Assembly (NCBI GenBank): GCA_000226015.1
Contig: JH154380.1
Location: 58,100-97,527 of the forward strand
Length of the DNA: 39,428 nt
Direction: 5' to 3'
DNA from: Mnemiopsis leidyi
Taxonomy: Eukaryota; Ctenophora; Tentaculata; Lobata; Bolinopsidae
Shown: piece by piece, positions 9,171-21,404 of the stretch
How the letters are laid out: each line of letters begins with the position of its first letter
Numbering within the stretch: position 1 is the first letter of the stretch
Notes under the pieces: model-generated
Told to the model about the DNA's origin: nothing
Database searches by the model: none
Seen by the model: the letters and a program-made list of their open reading frames with translations, nothing else
Made by a program: the position numbers and the translations under genes

Positions 9171-10035
9171 CGTTGCGGCAGCTGTCATGCAACGTCTGAC
9201 AACGCATGCACATGTTTGACGAGATTATATCCGTCTAACGTTCTAACGAAACGATCTCGTTCAGCTTTAGCTGCGTGAGTCGGGTATCACCGCGACAAGC
9301 ACATGTACGGGTTGCTAAACATGTAAATCTCTCTGCGAGCTTAGCGCGAAATTAAGACGGACGTGCGCGCGTGCAAAAGCTCACAATAATGAATAGGCCC
9401 GTACGTGCAGCGCAAGACATATATGCGATTATAGGGCTATGTTTTCACCTAACCATGAACCAGGTGCTTCATTGTCTCACGTTGTGCTTCATTGTCTCAC
9501 GCCGCCGCGCGCATCGCGCGCGCCGCGCCGGAGGCTGCCGCTTCGCGGCAGCAGGGCTATGCACATATGCAACGTGTAGCAAGTGCTTCATTGTTCGTGC
9601 TTGCGCATGCTACGCGCGCGCGGCTGCTACGCACAATTCAAAAAGGCTCTGGTTACAGCTGAGCAATTGGCTATGTTCATGTTGGCATAACCATTAACAA
9701 AGGTACAGGTTATACACGATGCGATGAAAATCGCAAATGTGAGCGAGCTGGCGACTTAACGGTTAACGAGATGATATCCGTCTAACGTTCTAACGAAACG
9801 AGGAGAGCAGAAAACTGCGAGCCGCGCGCGGGTCGGGTAACACCTCGACAAAATTCGGAGCCGCTTGCCTGGGCACCCGGGAATTCAGTAGTACTAGTAG
9901 AGAGAGCCGCAAAGTGCCTGGTACGGAGCCACACGCGCATACTATACATAAGCAATATAAATAATATGGGCTATACTGGTTAAGCAAACCGATATTGCCT
10001 TGCGTTGAGCAGGTCAGGCAACGTCTGCCAAAACT
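9160..10035. repeat. CpG-rich island bounded by direct repeats
   Basis: This block is far richer in G+C and CpG than its surroundings. Both ends carry attgccttgcgttg followed within 25 bp by caacgtctg (about 9161-9200 and 9992-10030). Internally, a block ending in tccgtctaacgttctaacga occurs twice (about 9229 and 9774). gtgcttcattgt occurs three times (9469, 9484, 9581). The core at 9499-9560 is almost pure G+C with palindromic cgcgcg runs and a ctgccgcttcgcggcag hairpin. A 108-codon frame across it has no recognisable protein. It could be an inserted element or a satellite fragment. Confidence 0.6.
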
Positions 10036-10563
10036 GATTAGTGATATTCACGGTATGCGCTATCAATTTATTCGGCAGGGTTCAAGGATGAACTTGAAAG
10101 ATGCATTGTCATTCAGTCAGTGTATTTGTAGATAAACTTGTCTGACTTTCTCCGACCCTCATTCGAAGCGGAGAATATGGAATAAAATGTAAAATGACGG
10201 GAGGGTGCGCGCTGCTGTACAATAGATAAACTATATAGGCTAAATTTAAGATTAAAACAAGACTTAGCATGAGCAGCTGGAAGCTGAAAATTTTGTTAGG
10301 ATACTAATAATAATAGTAATACTATTACTCGACTGACAGATAACTTCATGATATGATAAAACATTCCCAATATCATCGTTTTGGGACCCCTGACACAACG
10401 TCTTATGGGATACCCCATTGAAAAATTTTATTCATCAAAATCTTCGTTTTAGGTTACTAACGTTAGTTGTAAATTAAAGGTGCCGATTTGACCTCAGGGT
10501 GTAAGATTTATACTCCCTTAACTACTACGATAAATCACACGTACAGATGCAGAGATTGATGTA

Positions 10564-10628
10564 GGGCAACACAGCCAAGAAAACAAACATCAAGGATGAA
10601 CCGTAACTTCTGAGCGGCTGTGTTGCCC
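10564..10628. repeat. Inverted repeat, 13-bp perfect arms
   Basis: gggcaacacagcc (10564-10576) is perfectly complementary to 10616-10628, with a 39-base loop. No gene is associated; possibly part of a mobile-element end. Confidence 0.6.
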
Positions 10629-10911
10629 CGCCAAAACACGATGAAAGTCCACACTCCTACACACTGTCCCAGAAAGCGGCCCAAATACTCAGTAAATCTG
10701 ATTGTCATTAGGCTCAGTGTCTTCTCTTTCCACCTAGATGATAGGAAGGTGGAAATTTGTCGTGTTTCATCGTGAGGTCTGTTTATCTTCCTGCATCCGC
10801 ACCAGTCACATCAACGGTCAGGTGGTGAACTGAAAGTTACTTCCGTTACCACAACAGTCAATATCCTAACCTCCCTTCCTTGCCACTTGGACAGTTAAGC
10901 AATTTGTATAC

Positions 10912-10917
10912 TTTATT
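10912..10917 (-). terminator. AATAAA poly(A) signal of DNAI4
   Basis: AATAAA on the minus strand lies about 73 bp downstream of the DNAI4 stop codon. It is the closest canonical signal and gives a short 3' UTR. Confidence 0.6.
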
Positions 10918-10989
10918 GGCAATTTAAAATAATCAAGCCGATAATGCAACTGGAAACTATTTAAAATATAATCGATTTACACAATGATA

Positions 10990-13900
10990 TTAGCTATACC
11001 TGGTGATTGAAGTACTGGAGAGAGTGATACTCTGAGAGGATGGCATGGGGAGGACAATGTCTCTCAGTGTCTGTATGTGGGTAGTGGAGGGTTCAGCTAT
11101 GTTGCGGAGCTGGTAAACAGTCACGTGACCGCTGCTATCTCCCACTAGCAGAGTACTCGACCCCTGAAAGGGAAATTAGAGGATGAGATATAATCTGGAT
11201 TAAACAATTTAGATTTTTGAAATACTTTTAAATCAGAAACTAGTGGCCGTCACAGGATGCCCAATATATTAACTATCATATAAAGAAGATTTAGACACGG
11301 CTAGGTGCTCAAACCTCGGAGAAGAGGAAAGTAGAAAGTCTTGTTTCAGGATCTGACACACTGGATATTATGACAGGGTCTAGATTAGTCGTCCTGAGGT
11401 CCCAGATTTCTATCCTGTAGAAGATGAGTCAGGTCAGGAAAGTACCATCCTTGTTGTAACATATAATATAGAGAAAACTTGCCGTCAAACCATCGGAACT
11501 TGGTGTATCTACTACTTACAGTTCAGAGTGATGGTCAATCTGTTCAGAATATAATCTTTGCTTGTAAAACCTTTAATTTTAAGTAAACATCAAGATAAGA
11601 TCGAGTTATACCTATTGTCACTGACAGCCCCAAAGACGGTAGCGCAGACATTACTCCAACAAACATCGTTAACACTCTTAGTGGATGACACGAATGTCAG
11701 TACAGGTTTAGTCAAGTCAGTGTGCCAGAGTCTGATAGTCCAGTCTGCTCCGCACGTGAGGAAACAGTCGGGGACAAACGGGGACCACTTTACTTTGTAC
11801 ACGGGACCTGAGGAGAGGGAGTTAGTGGGGCCTGGAGATTTTAGATATTGGAACTTAACTTATAGATCACTTTAATTTATCGAATAAAAGGCAGATAAAG
11901 TCGAAATAAGATTAAGAGCGATTGTGTTCACCTTTGCGACTGTTGCCACATCGCGTTTAACAGTTTCAATAAAAATTAATTGTTAGACTCAGGGCACTGC
12001 TTCAAGTGTTTAACAGAGTTGAATATTTGCTAATATGCTATTTGATTTAAAACTGACGCAGTATAACCTGTATGTCCAGTGTAGGTCTGTAGATACTGTT
12101 CGTTGTAAGAACAGCTACACTTGTGGATGAAACCTTCCTCGGTCGCCACGAGATATATGTTGTTGTTTGATGGGTAGAAGTCAAAACCAAGTCCTCCTGA
12201 AAACAATTGCTTTAGTTTTCGGTAAAATGAAGGTATAATGATGGAGATATTGGTACTATAAGAATAAGAATCAACTCAGCGAACTATAAATATCTCATAT
12301 AAGTACATAATACTATAAGAAATACTATAGAAATCTCGAACAAACCAACTAAACTCACTAGCGAAGCGTGAAATAAACGCTTCTAGAAGTTATACCAGAG
12401 GCATTTCCAACAAGCCAACTAAACTCACCTGCAAACCGTGAAATAAACGCTTCTCCTCTCAACTTTTGTCCTGCTTTAGCAGCCTCTCCCTCCCCTTGGG
12501 GCGGCTGAGCTTGTTGTTGTTCTGGGGTTGTTTTCTTTCCTATCCTCTTTAGCTTCATCAGGTCGACACTCTCGAACCCTTTCCTTATCATCCACTGTGT
12601 CACTTTGCCTGCAAATAATAACAAACTTAAGTTAAACTAACTACAAGTACATGAACAGTTTTATTCTCAAGTTATTGTGACTGAAAACTTATCTTATCGG
12701 ATCGGCTGAGATATATTGTTCCTACCGTCAGTACTGGAAGTGATGATGTTCTCTGATCTCTCCTCCCCTGCGTGATATTCCCTCTCTATCCACTTGATCT
12801 CCCAGACTGGACCAAGATGGTTGCTGGGTGTCTCGTTACTGTCCAATATCTATTGTGGGAGGTTAACGGTGATGTTATCTTCTAGTTACAGATGGAGTAA
12901 AAAATGATAAACTACATAAGAATGTCGATGTTTTGAAGGATCAATAAACAAAAAACAATTTAACATACGATTTTAACCAATCAATGATAAACTACAAAAG
13001 AATATTGATAGTTTTAAAGGAACAATTAAAAATCTCGTGATAAGATTTTAACCAATCAATGGTAAAAAGATTTGACACGTGAGACGATTTAAACCAATAG
13101 AGACAAAGAACATTTAAGGTTTGACATACAGCGAGCTGAGAGCTGAAGCGGACATTATAGACAGCGATAGTACCGTTGTACATGCCCACAGCCAGAAGGT
13201 TAGGATTCTGGAGGGAAAAGTCTAGCGCGGTGATTCCAGAACTGGTCTTGAACACCCTCTCTGGGTACTCAGGGTTCTTGATCGACCAGCAACAAGCCAT
13301 TCCTGAAGAGAGGAGGATTTACTTAGCCGTCCCTGGCTTTTGGAATCTTGGTTCTTAAAGTTAGTCATAGTATGCGTGCTTGTCTTCTTGCATTGAGTGC
13401 ATATGTTTCCCACTATATCACTTGTAATCTATTCCAGTCTGTGTCCCATAATATTATTTTCAAATGATGAAACATCTACAAAAAATAAGCTCCCATAATA
13501 AAACTAACCGGATTTCTGGTTGGTAAAGCCATACTCTCCATAGCCTACAGCCAGGATATCATGATTCTTCTTGTTCCACGTCATGCAGCTGATGTTATGT
13601 GACTTGGTGAGCACTCCTCCGTAGGTCCACAGTCGCTCGACGTTAGGACCAAGTACTGACAAGTCAGCTTCCTCCTGGATTATTCGGGAGTGAGAAAATT
13701 CTTGGAATACTTCACTAACTTCACAGATAGCTGAGAAGAAACATATTTTTAGCTGTAGAAAACGCTAAAAAATAAAGCGCAATTTTCCGAAAAGTTCTAA
13801 TATTTTTCTGCGCCGAACCGTCCTGGCACATGACGAGACACCTTTTACGCCCTTCACTAAAGTGTCAGTCAAATACTTAGACTGTCGAGAAGCAGACTTC

Positions 13901-16900
13901 AACAACTTTCTGCTTTTGGTGTGAGTTCGCTGGTTCTATCGTAAAAGTTGTTCGTTCTCTCAAGAAACGACACTAAATTGTTATCGACAGCTGATGATTT
14001 AAGTAGTTGGGTAGCGAACAGTGCAGAATATTTACAAGCACTGAAAGTAGACGATACTGATAGAACTGTCTGAAGCGGGAATATTCAAACAGTCGGTCTC
14101 GCTTTTGGTAGCTTACTTTTACTCACGTACAATACAAAATGAAAATGTACTTTAGTTTTATTGATAGAATCAGATGCAGATAGTCTGTTCTTAAGATATA
14201 TATTAGTTATAAGTTTTAGTTGTTAGTTTAAGACATGTCTATTTAAGTTATGCAAGTTTTTTATAAAAACCTTGTTGTCCCCGGAGTCAGGGTCAGGTAA
14301 AATCTTCATGTTTCTGTAGAGGGCCTGTTTTCCTTGGTAGATATTCCTGGTAACTACTCGCTCCATAATACACAGGTTAGCTTGCAGGGAGGGAGAGTTC
14401 AGGATGTGATCTGCCGTTCTCTTCTCATCTTCAGCGGACTGTTCTTGTGATTTGGCACTGTTCTGTAGAGGAAAGTATCGGGTATTTGTCTGGTCAATGT
14501 TGGATCTTCTGAAGCAGACCTAACAACACTTTTTGTCGGGCAGGTTAAGCGAGATGATGACTTGGGACGGTTGAGTAATTGAGTTTTATGTAACAAAAGG
14601 ATGGCCGACTGCATTTGTTACCACCGTCTAACTTAACCTGCTAGAAGTCTGTTAAAATGTTTCTTTCTTACAGTGTCTTTTACTTTCTGCATTCTAATAC
14701 AATCTTTACTAGCGTAACAGACTTCCAGCAAGTAGCAGTAGCACTGTATTGTACGTAAGTAGTACTGTAAATAGTAAGTAACATTGTAATAACTATAGTG
14801 AGTGATATTGTAAGTAAGAGTGTTATTGTAAACTTTAGTACTTACTCCTTGAGCAGGTTGCTTATCGTCCAGCGCTACAGAGCTCTCTGTCAGTACACTG
14901 ACACTCAGTCTACTACTCTCATTTCCGGTGCTGGTACTTTCTCCGAGCGCCACTGCGCCGTTCTGCACACCACGCGCGTCCACCGCCTTCGTCGCGCCCT
15001 TATTTGGCTTCATCACCTCGCCCAGGATATCGTCCTCGTCATTGTCTGGGAGAGAGTAAGTCACGTGGTAAGTCATGTGGTTAGTCACGTGGTTTATTAG
15101 ACTGTCACTGAGTAATTGCACCAACTACATGCCAGAAACAACTATGTATTTTATAAAGGTCCAAACTTAGTCAGGTAAACTGAGATAATCCTATGAAAAG
15201 CTCAGCGCTAAGTATAAACTTAAAGTAACCAACTGTAATTCTTGAAGGAATGAAGGAATATTAGCTTCTTATCTACGAGAATGCAGGACATATACAGAAA
15301 ATTACCCGATTGACATGTACGGTGCCTAGAAGAGTACCTAGAACCTATCGCTATAGATCTACAGGCGGTCCTTGAGACAGTGACCTAGCTTACAAGGATG
15401 TTAGATAATTTCCTAAAAGTTAGAAAAGACAGACAGACACTCAATGGTGGTTGAATTAGTAGACGTCGTGGATTCGAATATTCGTACAATATTCGCACTA
15501 CATTTGGATAATTGGCAGTACAAGTTATGTAACACCTTCAGAGCAAGACTGAATATATGATAACTCCCTGTAAAGTTTGTCAAGGTCAACAGAGTGCTCT
15601 ATTTGCTCTTGTTAGTTCTGTCTGTACCGTTTGATAGGGACTTTAGTTAATAGCTGCGTTATTAACGCTGAATCTCTAATTTTTTTAAATGCCACTTTAT
15701 TCTTTAACCAAAATTTCGTGGGCAATCAATAAAATGAGTTTTAAGTTTCTATGACCTTCTACACAATAAGAAAGTTCCTTTTTCCTTGGGTATCATTTTT
15801 CTCTTTATCTCAACAAAAATCATATAATCCATAATTAGAGATGAAATCACCTGACACTTTGGTCCTTACTTAACTTTTACAGGTGGCTTAAAAATTGTTC
15901 ACTACAATTAATCTCCACGGTACAGCCATAACTGTGTAGATCACTGATGACGTGGGTTTACAATTTTACATTCATTCCTGTTACAGTCACAAGTTTTCCT
16001 TTTTCTCTTTTTGTCCATAACCATTACTTAGCACTACTTTCCTCTAGAGCTTTATACGTATCGTACATATCCCAACTAGTTGCCATGACACCCGTATCTC
16101 TAACCTACCTCCATCACCATCTCCCTTGCTAGCTTCCTCTAGAGCTTTATACGTATCGTACATATCCCAACTAGTTGCCATGACACCCGTATCTCTAACC
16201 TACCTCCATCACCATCTCCCTTGCTAGCTTCCTCTAGAGCTTTATACGTATCGTACATATCCCAACTAGTTGCCATGACACCCATGTCCCATATCTCTAA
16301 CCTACCTCCATCACCATCTCCCTTGCTAGCTTCCTCTAGAGCTTTATACGTATCGTACATATCCCAACTAGTTGCCATGACACCCGTATCTTTATCGCCA
16401 ACTGGTTGAGTCTGCACTTGTTTCTGTTTCGAAGGATTGTTCAGTGTCTGCATCCCTCGCGGTATATAACTGTCGTTTCCTGGGAAGATGTTTGGTTAGG
16501 TTTAATAAATTTTAGTTATTTTTAGTTGTATTTAGTCAGGTTTGATACGTTATGTTATAACATATATGTAGTTAGAATAAGTATGTTTGGACTGGTTAAG
16601 TTTAGTCAGATTTAATAGGGCTTTAATAACGGACAAGGGTATTTGAATTTAGTCTCGACTTAGATAACCTAAGTGACGACAACGGTTTACTACTTAACTT
16701 TAGTACCATATTTGTTATTCGAATCTTAGCTTCTGAAGCTACAGGCAACAAGTTGTAGCTTAATAAAAATGGATTAATTGCTTGAAAATCACAACGAGCG
16801 ATATTTACAAATATATCGCATGCTCTATCGCTGTTCTTAAAACATATAAATTCCCACGAGTTTCATACTAAGTCAGGTGATCTACATGTACATAAGCGTC

Positions 16901-19900
16901 AACAGAGCCAGTAGCCACAGTAGGTTAGCTATATAACCACCAGAGTCCCTAAAGAGCTGTACTACAATGAGGTGTTGAAGGTAAAACAGTGTGAACAGTT
17001 GCAGGTGTAACTGACAGGCAACACCGCGCAGAACTGTGCTTCTGATTCCCCGTATTTTTGTAAGTTTATATTGCCGACCTGCTGAGTTGTACGTGTTTAC
17101 TTACCAGCTCTATTTTTCAGCAGTTCAGCGTACGTCTCGTTTTTAGCTTTTACTTCGTCGTAGTCAGGGGCATCAGAAGCGACTGCAGTTCCTCGTAGGT
17201 CCAGTAGGAAAATAGTGGGAGTTTCTGTTAGAACTATCTTCACCTAAAAACAATTAATCAATTAGTCAATTAGAAGATGTCAGCAATCTGAGGGAGACGT
17301 CGAAAATTTGTTTTTTCATGTGACAGCGTTTTCTTAAATTGTTGGTCGTCTCGTGCTTCCCATTGGTTGATCGTTGTCACATGATAGAAAAAACTCTGAC
17401 TCCTCCCCAAAAATTCACACGTCCGTTAGTTGATTAATTCATTCATAAAACTGGATAATTATCATTGAGGACAGCTAATTCTTAGCCATGCATATTTTCG
17501 ACACCTCTCGGCTCATTTTGAATTTAATAAGAAATTTATCGGAACCAAGATGACTGAATGCAAATATGTATTGACAGTTTAACACTTTATTATGAAACTG
17601 ATTGCAATGATTGCAGGCTACAAAATTTCATCAGATGAGCTAATGATTTTCTCGGTTACCCACGGTTCTAAATTCTACACTGAAATTCCCAATCTGTGAA
17701 CTCATGCCCAAGTCCAACTTTGGTAGTGACCTTATGAACCGCTAAATTTTTGCTATGATATAAAAATGTGCATGTCCAGAAATCTCGACTTGACCCACCT
17801 TTCAAACTGACTTGTATATATTTTACCATTGTTGCGTAATCTCCTTTATAACCTTAAATCATCCCTCCCTCCGAAATTAACTTATTTGAAATTTCTAGAT
17901 TTCACATTTTGGGGGAGATTTCAAAGGGAACTGCGAACCTATGATTTAGAAAAACTGAGAATAAACTGTAAAGTACTGCCAATACCAAATACGCAATTAT
18001 TAAGTTTTGAACGAGAAAGTTAACCTGTTCTTCGAGCTGCTCCTCGTTAAGAATCTCTGCTACGTGAGTATGTTCACGGTGTATGTGCGAGATGCCTGGA
18101 AGTTTGGGTGTTTCACAGTAAAGTTCTAGAAAGTTTATATTGCTCCTGGCGACTTTCATTATTTACAGGATCTACTGTAAACGGGCAATGTTGATTTATA
18201 TAGTACTATAGTCTATATTACTATTATTATAGTACTATACTACTATTTTTATAGTACTATACTACTTCTTTTAAAGTATTATACAACTATTTTAATATTA
18301 CTATACTACTATTCTTATAGTACTATACTATTATAGTAGGAGGAGGAATGTTAGCAACGATGAACACATCGTCAGCACTAACTAACTGACTAATATAAGT
18401 TATTAACTGACTAATATATAAGTTATTATCTTTCTCCATTGTAAAAGTGTTGATGTTCAACAAAGTCGCTAGTTCAAGACATCCGGGTTTCAGGTCGGCA
18501 TCGAGCAACTGTTATCCTTACGTGACGGACTTTCACTTTCGGGGCAGAGAACCTGCCCCAGACTAGGTGACGCGACTTCATTATTGGGATGATTCGAGAC
18601 TTAACCATACCACAGTCGAGATAATGGCAGGCATACTCATATAGTTAGTTCATTAGGTTTTCTGACATCATGTTGCAATGGCTCGAATGGTGATTTCGTA
18701 GAGGTTTAAAATCTGGCTTGTAAAAGGAAAACTAGGAAATTTACACATGTGTATGTATGCACATCACATATTGGATTGAAATTCAGGGTCGGGTAGAAAT
18801 CAGATAATGGAACATCTAATATGCAATTCAGGGACGATGATGGCCATGTAGAATTTTCTTTCAGGTCGCCGTGTTTAATTTAAAACAATTTTGATTTATA
18901 ACATCAGCAGCACTTATAGCTGGGTTCATTTATTGAGTAAATTCTGTTTCACGATGTTTCCGGTATTTACTTTGGTTTCAGTTTCACATAGCATAGGGAG
19001 TTCGGAGTTTTTCTCATTTGGCATGTTTCTTGACTAAAAAACTATAACTTAAACTACAAAAGTAACAGTATACTACTACATGTACATACACACTTTAAAG
19101 CTACTATATAAACTATAACTGACCTCCGTAAGCTGTAGTATCGTCCCCGATATCGTCGTCCCCCTGCATATAGCTACTCCCACTCATCCCGATATCCATA
19201 CCAGTTCGCGAGAAGGGGGCTGCGAAACTCTGCCCTCCGATAAACACACTCTGTCCGAATACTGACGCCTGGGGTGTTGGGTGTTATGGTTTAGCTTCTA
19301 TTATTAGTGATACTTCAGAAGTGGTCAGTAGCTGTCAGCCGTGGTTCTCACCAACACCTTCGTAGCGGAGAGGTAAATGTACAGTGTAGAAGTAAATACT
19401 TAGTAAAGAAAGTGCAATCTAAACTTTGTTATAGGTCATTATAGTAAGGACCTACGTTACAGATTAAGGTACTATTGTAATCCCTAACATCAGTTACTGC
19501 AGATCAATCAGTATGAGAATCTTCATCACGCTAATTAATTAGACACACGTGTACACACGTGTACACACTACTGCACAGATAGACACGTGAACAGACAGAC
19601 TAACAGTATTAAAACTTACAAAGTTACGAAGCGGACTGACGATATATTTACTTACAGATATATTTACTTACAGATATATTTACTTACAGATTGAGTACCG
19701 TCAGCACTCTGGTCTCCCCCTACACTTCCCTTGCTCGGTCCCTTGTTCAGTGCGTTCTCTACTTGAACTAGCGGGGCTGGGGTGACGTCATTTCCGTCTT
19801 CGTCATATACCTGCAGGTAGATAGAGTTGTAGGGACTGACGGTAGTGAGTAGTGAGGGACTGACGGAGGCAGGTTCTAGGGCACTACGGTTCTAGAATCT

Positions 19901-21363
19901 AGGGTTCTAACTTCTAAGGTTCTAGGTTTCTAGAGCTCCAGAGCTCATGTCCTGAGTAGAGGTTGTGTGGCCTGATTGATACTACTACTTATAAACGGTA
20001 CAATGTAAATCAAGTGTCCCTGAGAACTAGGATATATATATAATGAATATTTGATCTGTTTTAGAAGCTAGATTTAAAGTAGCTTGAACTTGGAGACAAA
20101 ATTTGTCCTGCACAACACCCCTATATCAACATCAAGACCACATCTAGAATGTGAAGAATGTGGCCAGTATAAATATAGATATTGCATTGTCCTCAATATT
20201 CTACTCTTCTAGGTCGTGGCGTCCTACACTCTCTCACTAATCTATCATCAAGCTCAAATTACTACAAATTATAAATTCGGAACGAGAATAATACAGAATA
20301 CGCGGCATCCTGTTTAATACTGATTTCAGTTCACAGCCCACGCATTCTCAGTTGCTCTCATAACTTTTAATTCATTCTTGTTACTTTTGTGCACTTCCAA
20401 GCGTATCGCTATCATCAGAGTTTCGATCGAGTTAAATGGATAAAATCAGGAAGGCCATTAAATCTAGGTAACACAGATAACACAGTTAACACAGATAACA
20501 TTTTACCGTTTGAGTTGGTTTGTTTATGGGCTTGTCCAAACCCGCACTTCTACGAGAAGATACGTTTGTTCTGGATGACATCACACTCTTCCCGCCTATC
20601 ATACTCCTCCCAAAAGCACCTGAAATTAAAGACAGCGTTAAACATTTTATTCTTATTATCGTTATTTCTATAAATGTAAGTTTGTTTATTATTAATTTCA
20701 AGCTAAAAATAGACATATTCCTGTAAAGATCTATCGCGTTTACATTAATGCCAGGAGCTCACGAAGGCTCAGATTTTCAACAAAAAACAAACTTTTTCTT
20801 TCTTTCTTTTCCAAAGGGCAATCAGCCCAGACAAGGACACGGTTTTGTATCAGATATACTCTTATATTACAGCACATTAACTTAATTTCTTAGGTCATAT
20901 AAACCAGTGGATATTATAATATAAAGTTTGTCGCGTCTTTCGAAGTTTAAACATAAAATACATCCAAACATTCAAGTGACAGGAAACACCTTTAAAATTT
21001 TTCACGGAGATTAGAAATTGGTCTTTATATCCCGGTAGTTCGAAATGTATCTGGTCATCGCTTATTAAGGAACTTTCAGATTATAGGAGCTTAATGTAGT
21101 AATGTTATTCTGTGCTGTTGATAAGCTAACTAACTAAGTGGTATCGGCGTTTGAAGTCAGATATTGAGATATTGTATGACTTTTAGTAACCTGTAACGCA
21201 CTGTAACGCATTGTCGAATTCTCGTCACGGTAGACTAAAGATCGAGTTTGAATATTTTGAAGGAAAAATATCCGAAAAAAGGGAACTCACCTCCAGCTCT
21301 GCTCTTATTTACCATAGATCTACCGATCTTGCTTTGGTTCTGTACCGCTTTAACGTTAGACAT
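10990..21363 (-). CDS. DNAI4: Dynein axonemal intermediate chain 4 (DNAI4/WDR78), complete, 17 coding exons
   Basis: WD-repeat intermediate chain of an inner-arm axonemal dynein in cilia and flagella. Exons on the minus strand, 5' to 3': 21363-21291, 20619-20507, 19810-19688, 19268-19124, 18095-18025, 17243-17105, 16479-16306, 15045-14846, 14462-14271, 13674-13509, 13302-13130, 12849-12726, 12608-12429, 12196-12068, 11807-11612, 11414-11315, 11163-10990 (TAA at 10992-10990). The lengths sum to 2472 nt (823 residues), every junction is in phase, and each border is AG/GT. Diagnostic blocks: MSNVKAVQNQSKIGRSM at the start, YDEDGNDVTPAPL, LTETPTIFLLDLRG, GVMATSWDMYDTY, IMERVVTRNIYQ, ILAVGYGEYGF, MACCWSIKNPEYPERVF, NLLAVGMYNGTIAVYNVR, HLGPVWEIKW, YLVATEEGFIHKCSCSYNEQ, PVYKVKWSPF, LLVGDSSGHVTVYQLRN. 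WD repeats occupy the C-terminal half. The length is close to the vertebrate protein (about 850). The Gly/Asp/Ser-rich N-terminal third is less conserved. Exon 7 and exon 3 donors lie in tandem duplications. Confidence 0.92.
12341..12454. repeat. Duplicated 3' end and donor of DNAI4 exon 13
   Basis: Bases 12411-12454 span the end of exon 13 and its GTGAGT donor (exon end at 12429). A second copy (39/44 identical) lies 70 bp further into the intron at 12341-12384 and retains a GTGAGT. The distal copy contains a perfect AAGCGT/ACGCTT stem that is broken in the exonic copy. Confidence 0.75.
15046..16305 (-). other. DNAI4 intron 7, mostly unremarkable
   Basis: The intron begins within the donor duplication at 16039-16393 and ends at the acceptor before 15045. 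Just upstream of that acceptor (15056-15093) three 12-bp units related to cacgtgacttac are repeated, two of them holding CACGTG. The rest is AT-rich with no coding signal. Confidence 0.6.
16039..16393. repeat. 95/102-bp tandem array spanning DNAI4 exon 7 3' part and its donor
   Basis: Units begin (plus coordinates) at 16039, 16134, 16229 and 16331, so the periods are 95, 95 and 102 bp, with near identity between copies. The exon-proximal copy (16331 upward) lies in exon 7. Each of the three full units carries the exon end GATGGAG followed by donor GTAGGT, so donors occur at exon ends 16306, 16204 and 16109. The coding block GVMATSWDMYDTYKALEEAS is read in frame through the first two units (102 bp apart) and shifts frame in the third. 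Confidence 0.85.
18198..18340. repeat. AT-rich minisatellite in DNAI4 intron 4
   Basis: Degenerate repeats of tagtactatactactatt type, roughly 25-30 bp long, fill this stretch, which lies just upstream of DNAI4 exon 5. Confidence 0.7.
19543..19568. repeat. acacacgtgt tandem palindromic repeat
   Basis: acacacgtgt is repeated twice in tandem and contains CACGTG-like palindromes. It is intronic in DNAI4. Probably a simple sequence repeat. Confidence 0.5.
19640..19687. repeat. 16-bp tandem repeat that multiplies the DNAI4 exon 3 donor
   Basis: On the minus strand, the exon 3 donor TCT|GTAAGTAAATATA is followed by two more tandem 16-bp copies, so GTAAGT occurs at exon-end positions 19688, 19672 and 19656. 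Only the first keeps the reading frame to exon 4; 16-bp steps change frame. Confidence 0.75.
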
Positions 21364-21385
21364 AGCTTCTGGTGTCTTGAGACAT
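21356..21385 (-). promoter_or_regulatory. Short upstream ORF overlapping the DNAI4 start codon
   Basis: An ATG at 21385 opens a 9-codon frame whose TAA stop (21358-21356) lies just inside the DNAI4 coding region, in another frame. If the transcript starts upstream, this uORF could lower DNAI4 translation. The transcription start is not known. Confidence 0.35.
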
Positions 21386-21404
21386 CTACAACATACCTAC
21401 GTAG

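Larger units (their letters stand above)
7724..10889. other. Repeat-rich intergenic region between TTC39-like start and DNAI4 end
   Basis: No gene is seen on either strand. The region contains a dispersed 60-bp repeat (8255-9170), a SINE (8625-8812), a CpG-rich repeat island (9160-10035) and an inverted repeat (10564-10628), annotated separately. Long frames at 8195-8530 and 9371-9697 are low-complexity or repeat-derived and were not accepted as genes. The TTC39-like promoter should lie just above 7723, but I see no clear core element. Confidence 0.5.

Noticed and set aside
9371-9697. 108-codon ORF in the CpG-rich island
   Set aside because: It is Arg/Ala/Cys-rich by composition, crosses repeated gtgcttcattgt units and hairpins, and shows no domain or splice support.
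11558-11875. 105-codon plus-strand ORF
   Set aside because: It lies opposite DNAI4 exon 15, whose minus-strand WD-repeat coding is clear.
17902-18159. 85-codon minus ORF starting MKVARSN as an internal DNAI4 start
   Set aside because: Only residues after the acceptor at 18095 are in phase with the previous exon; the upstream ATG lies in the intron.
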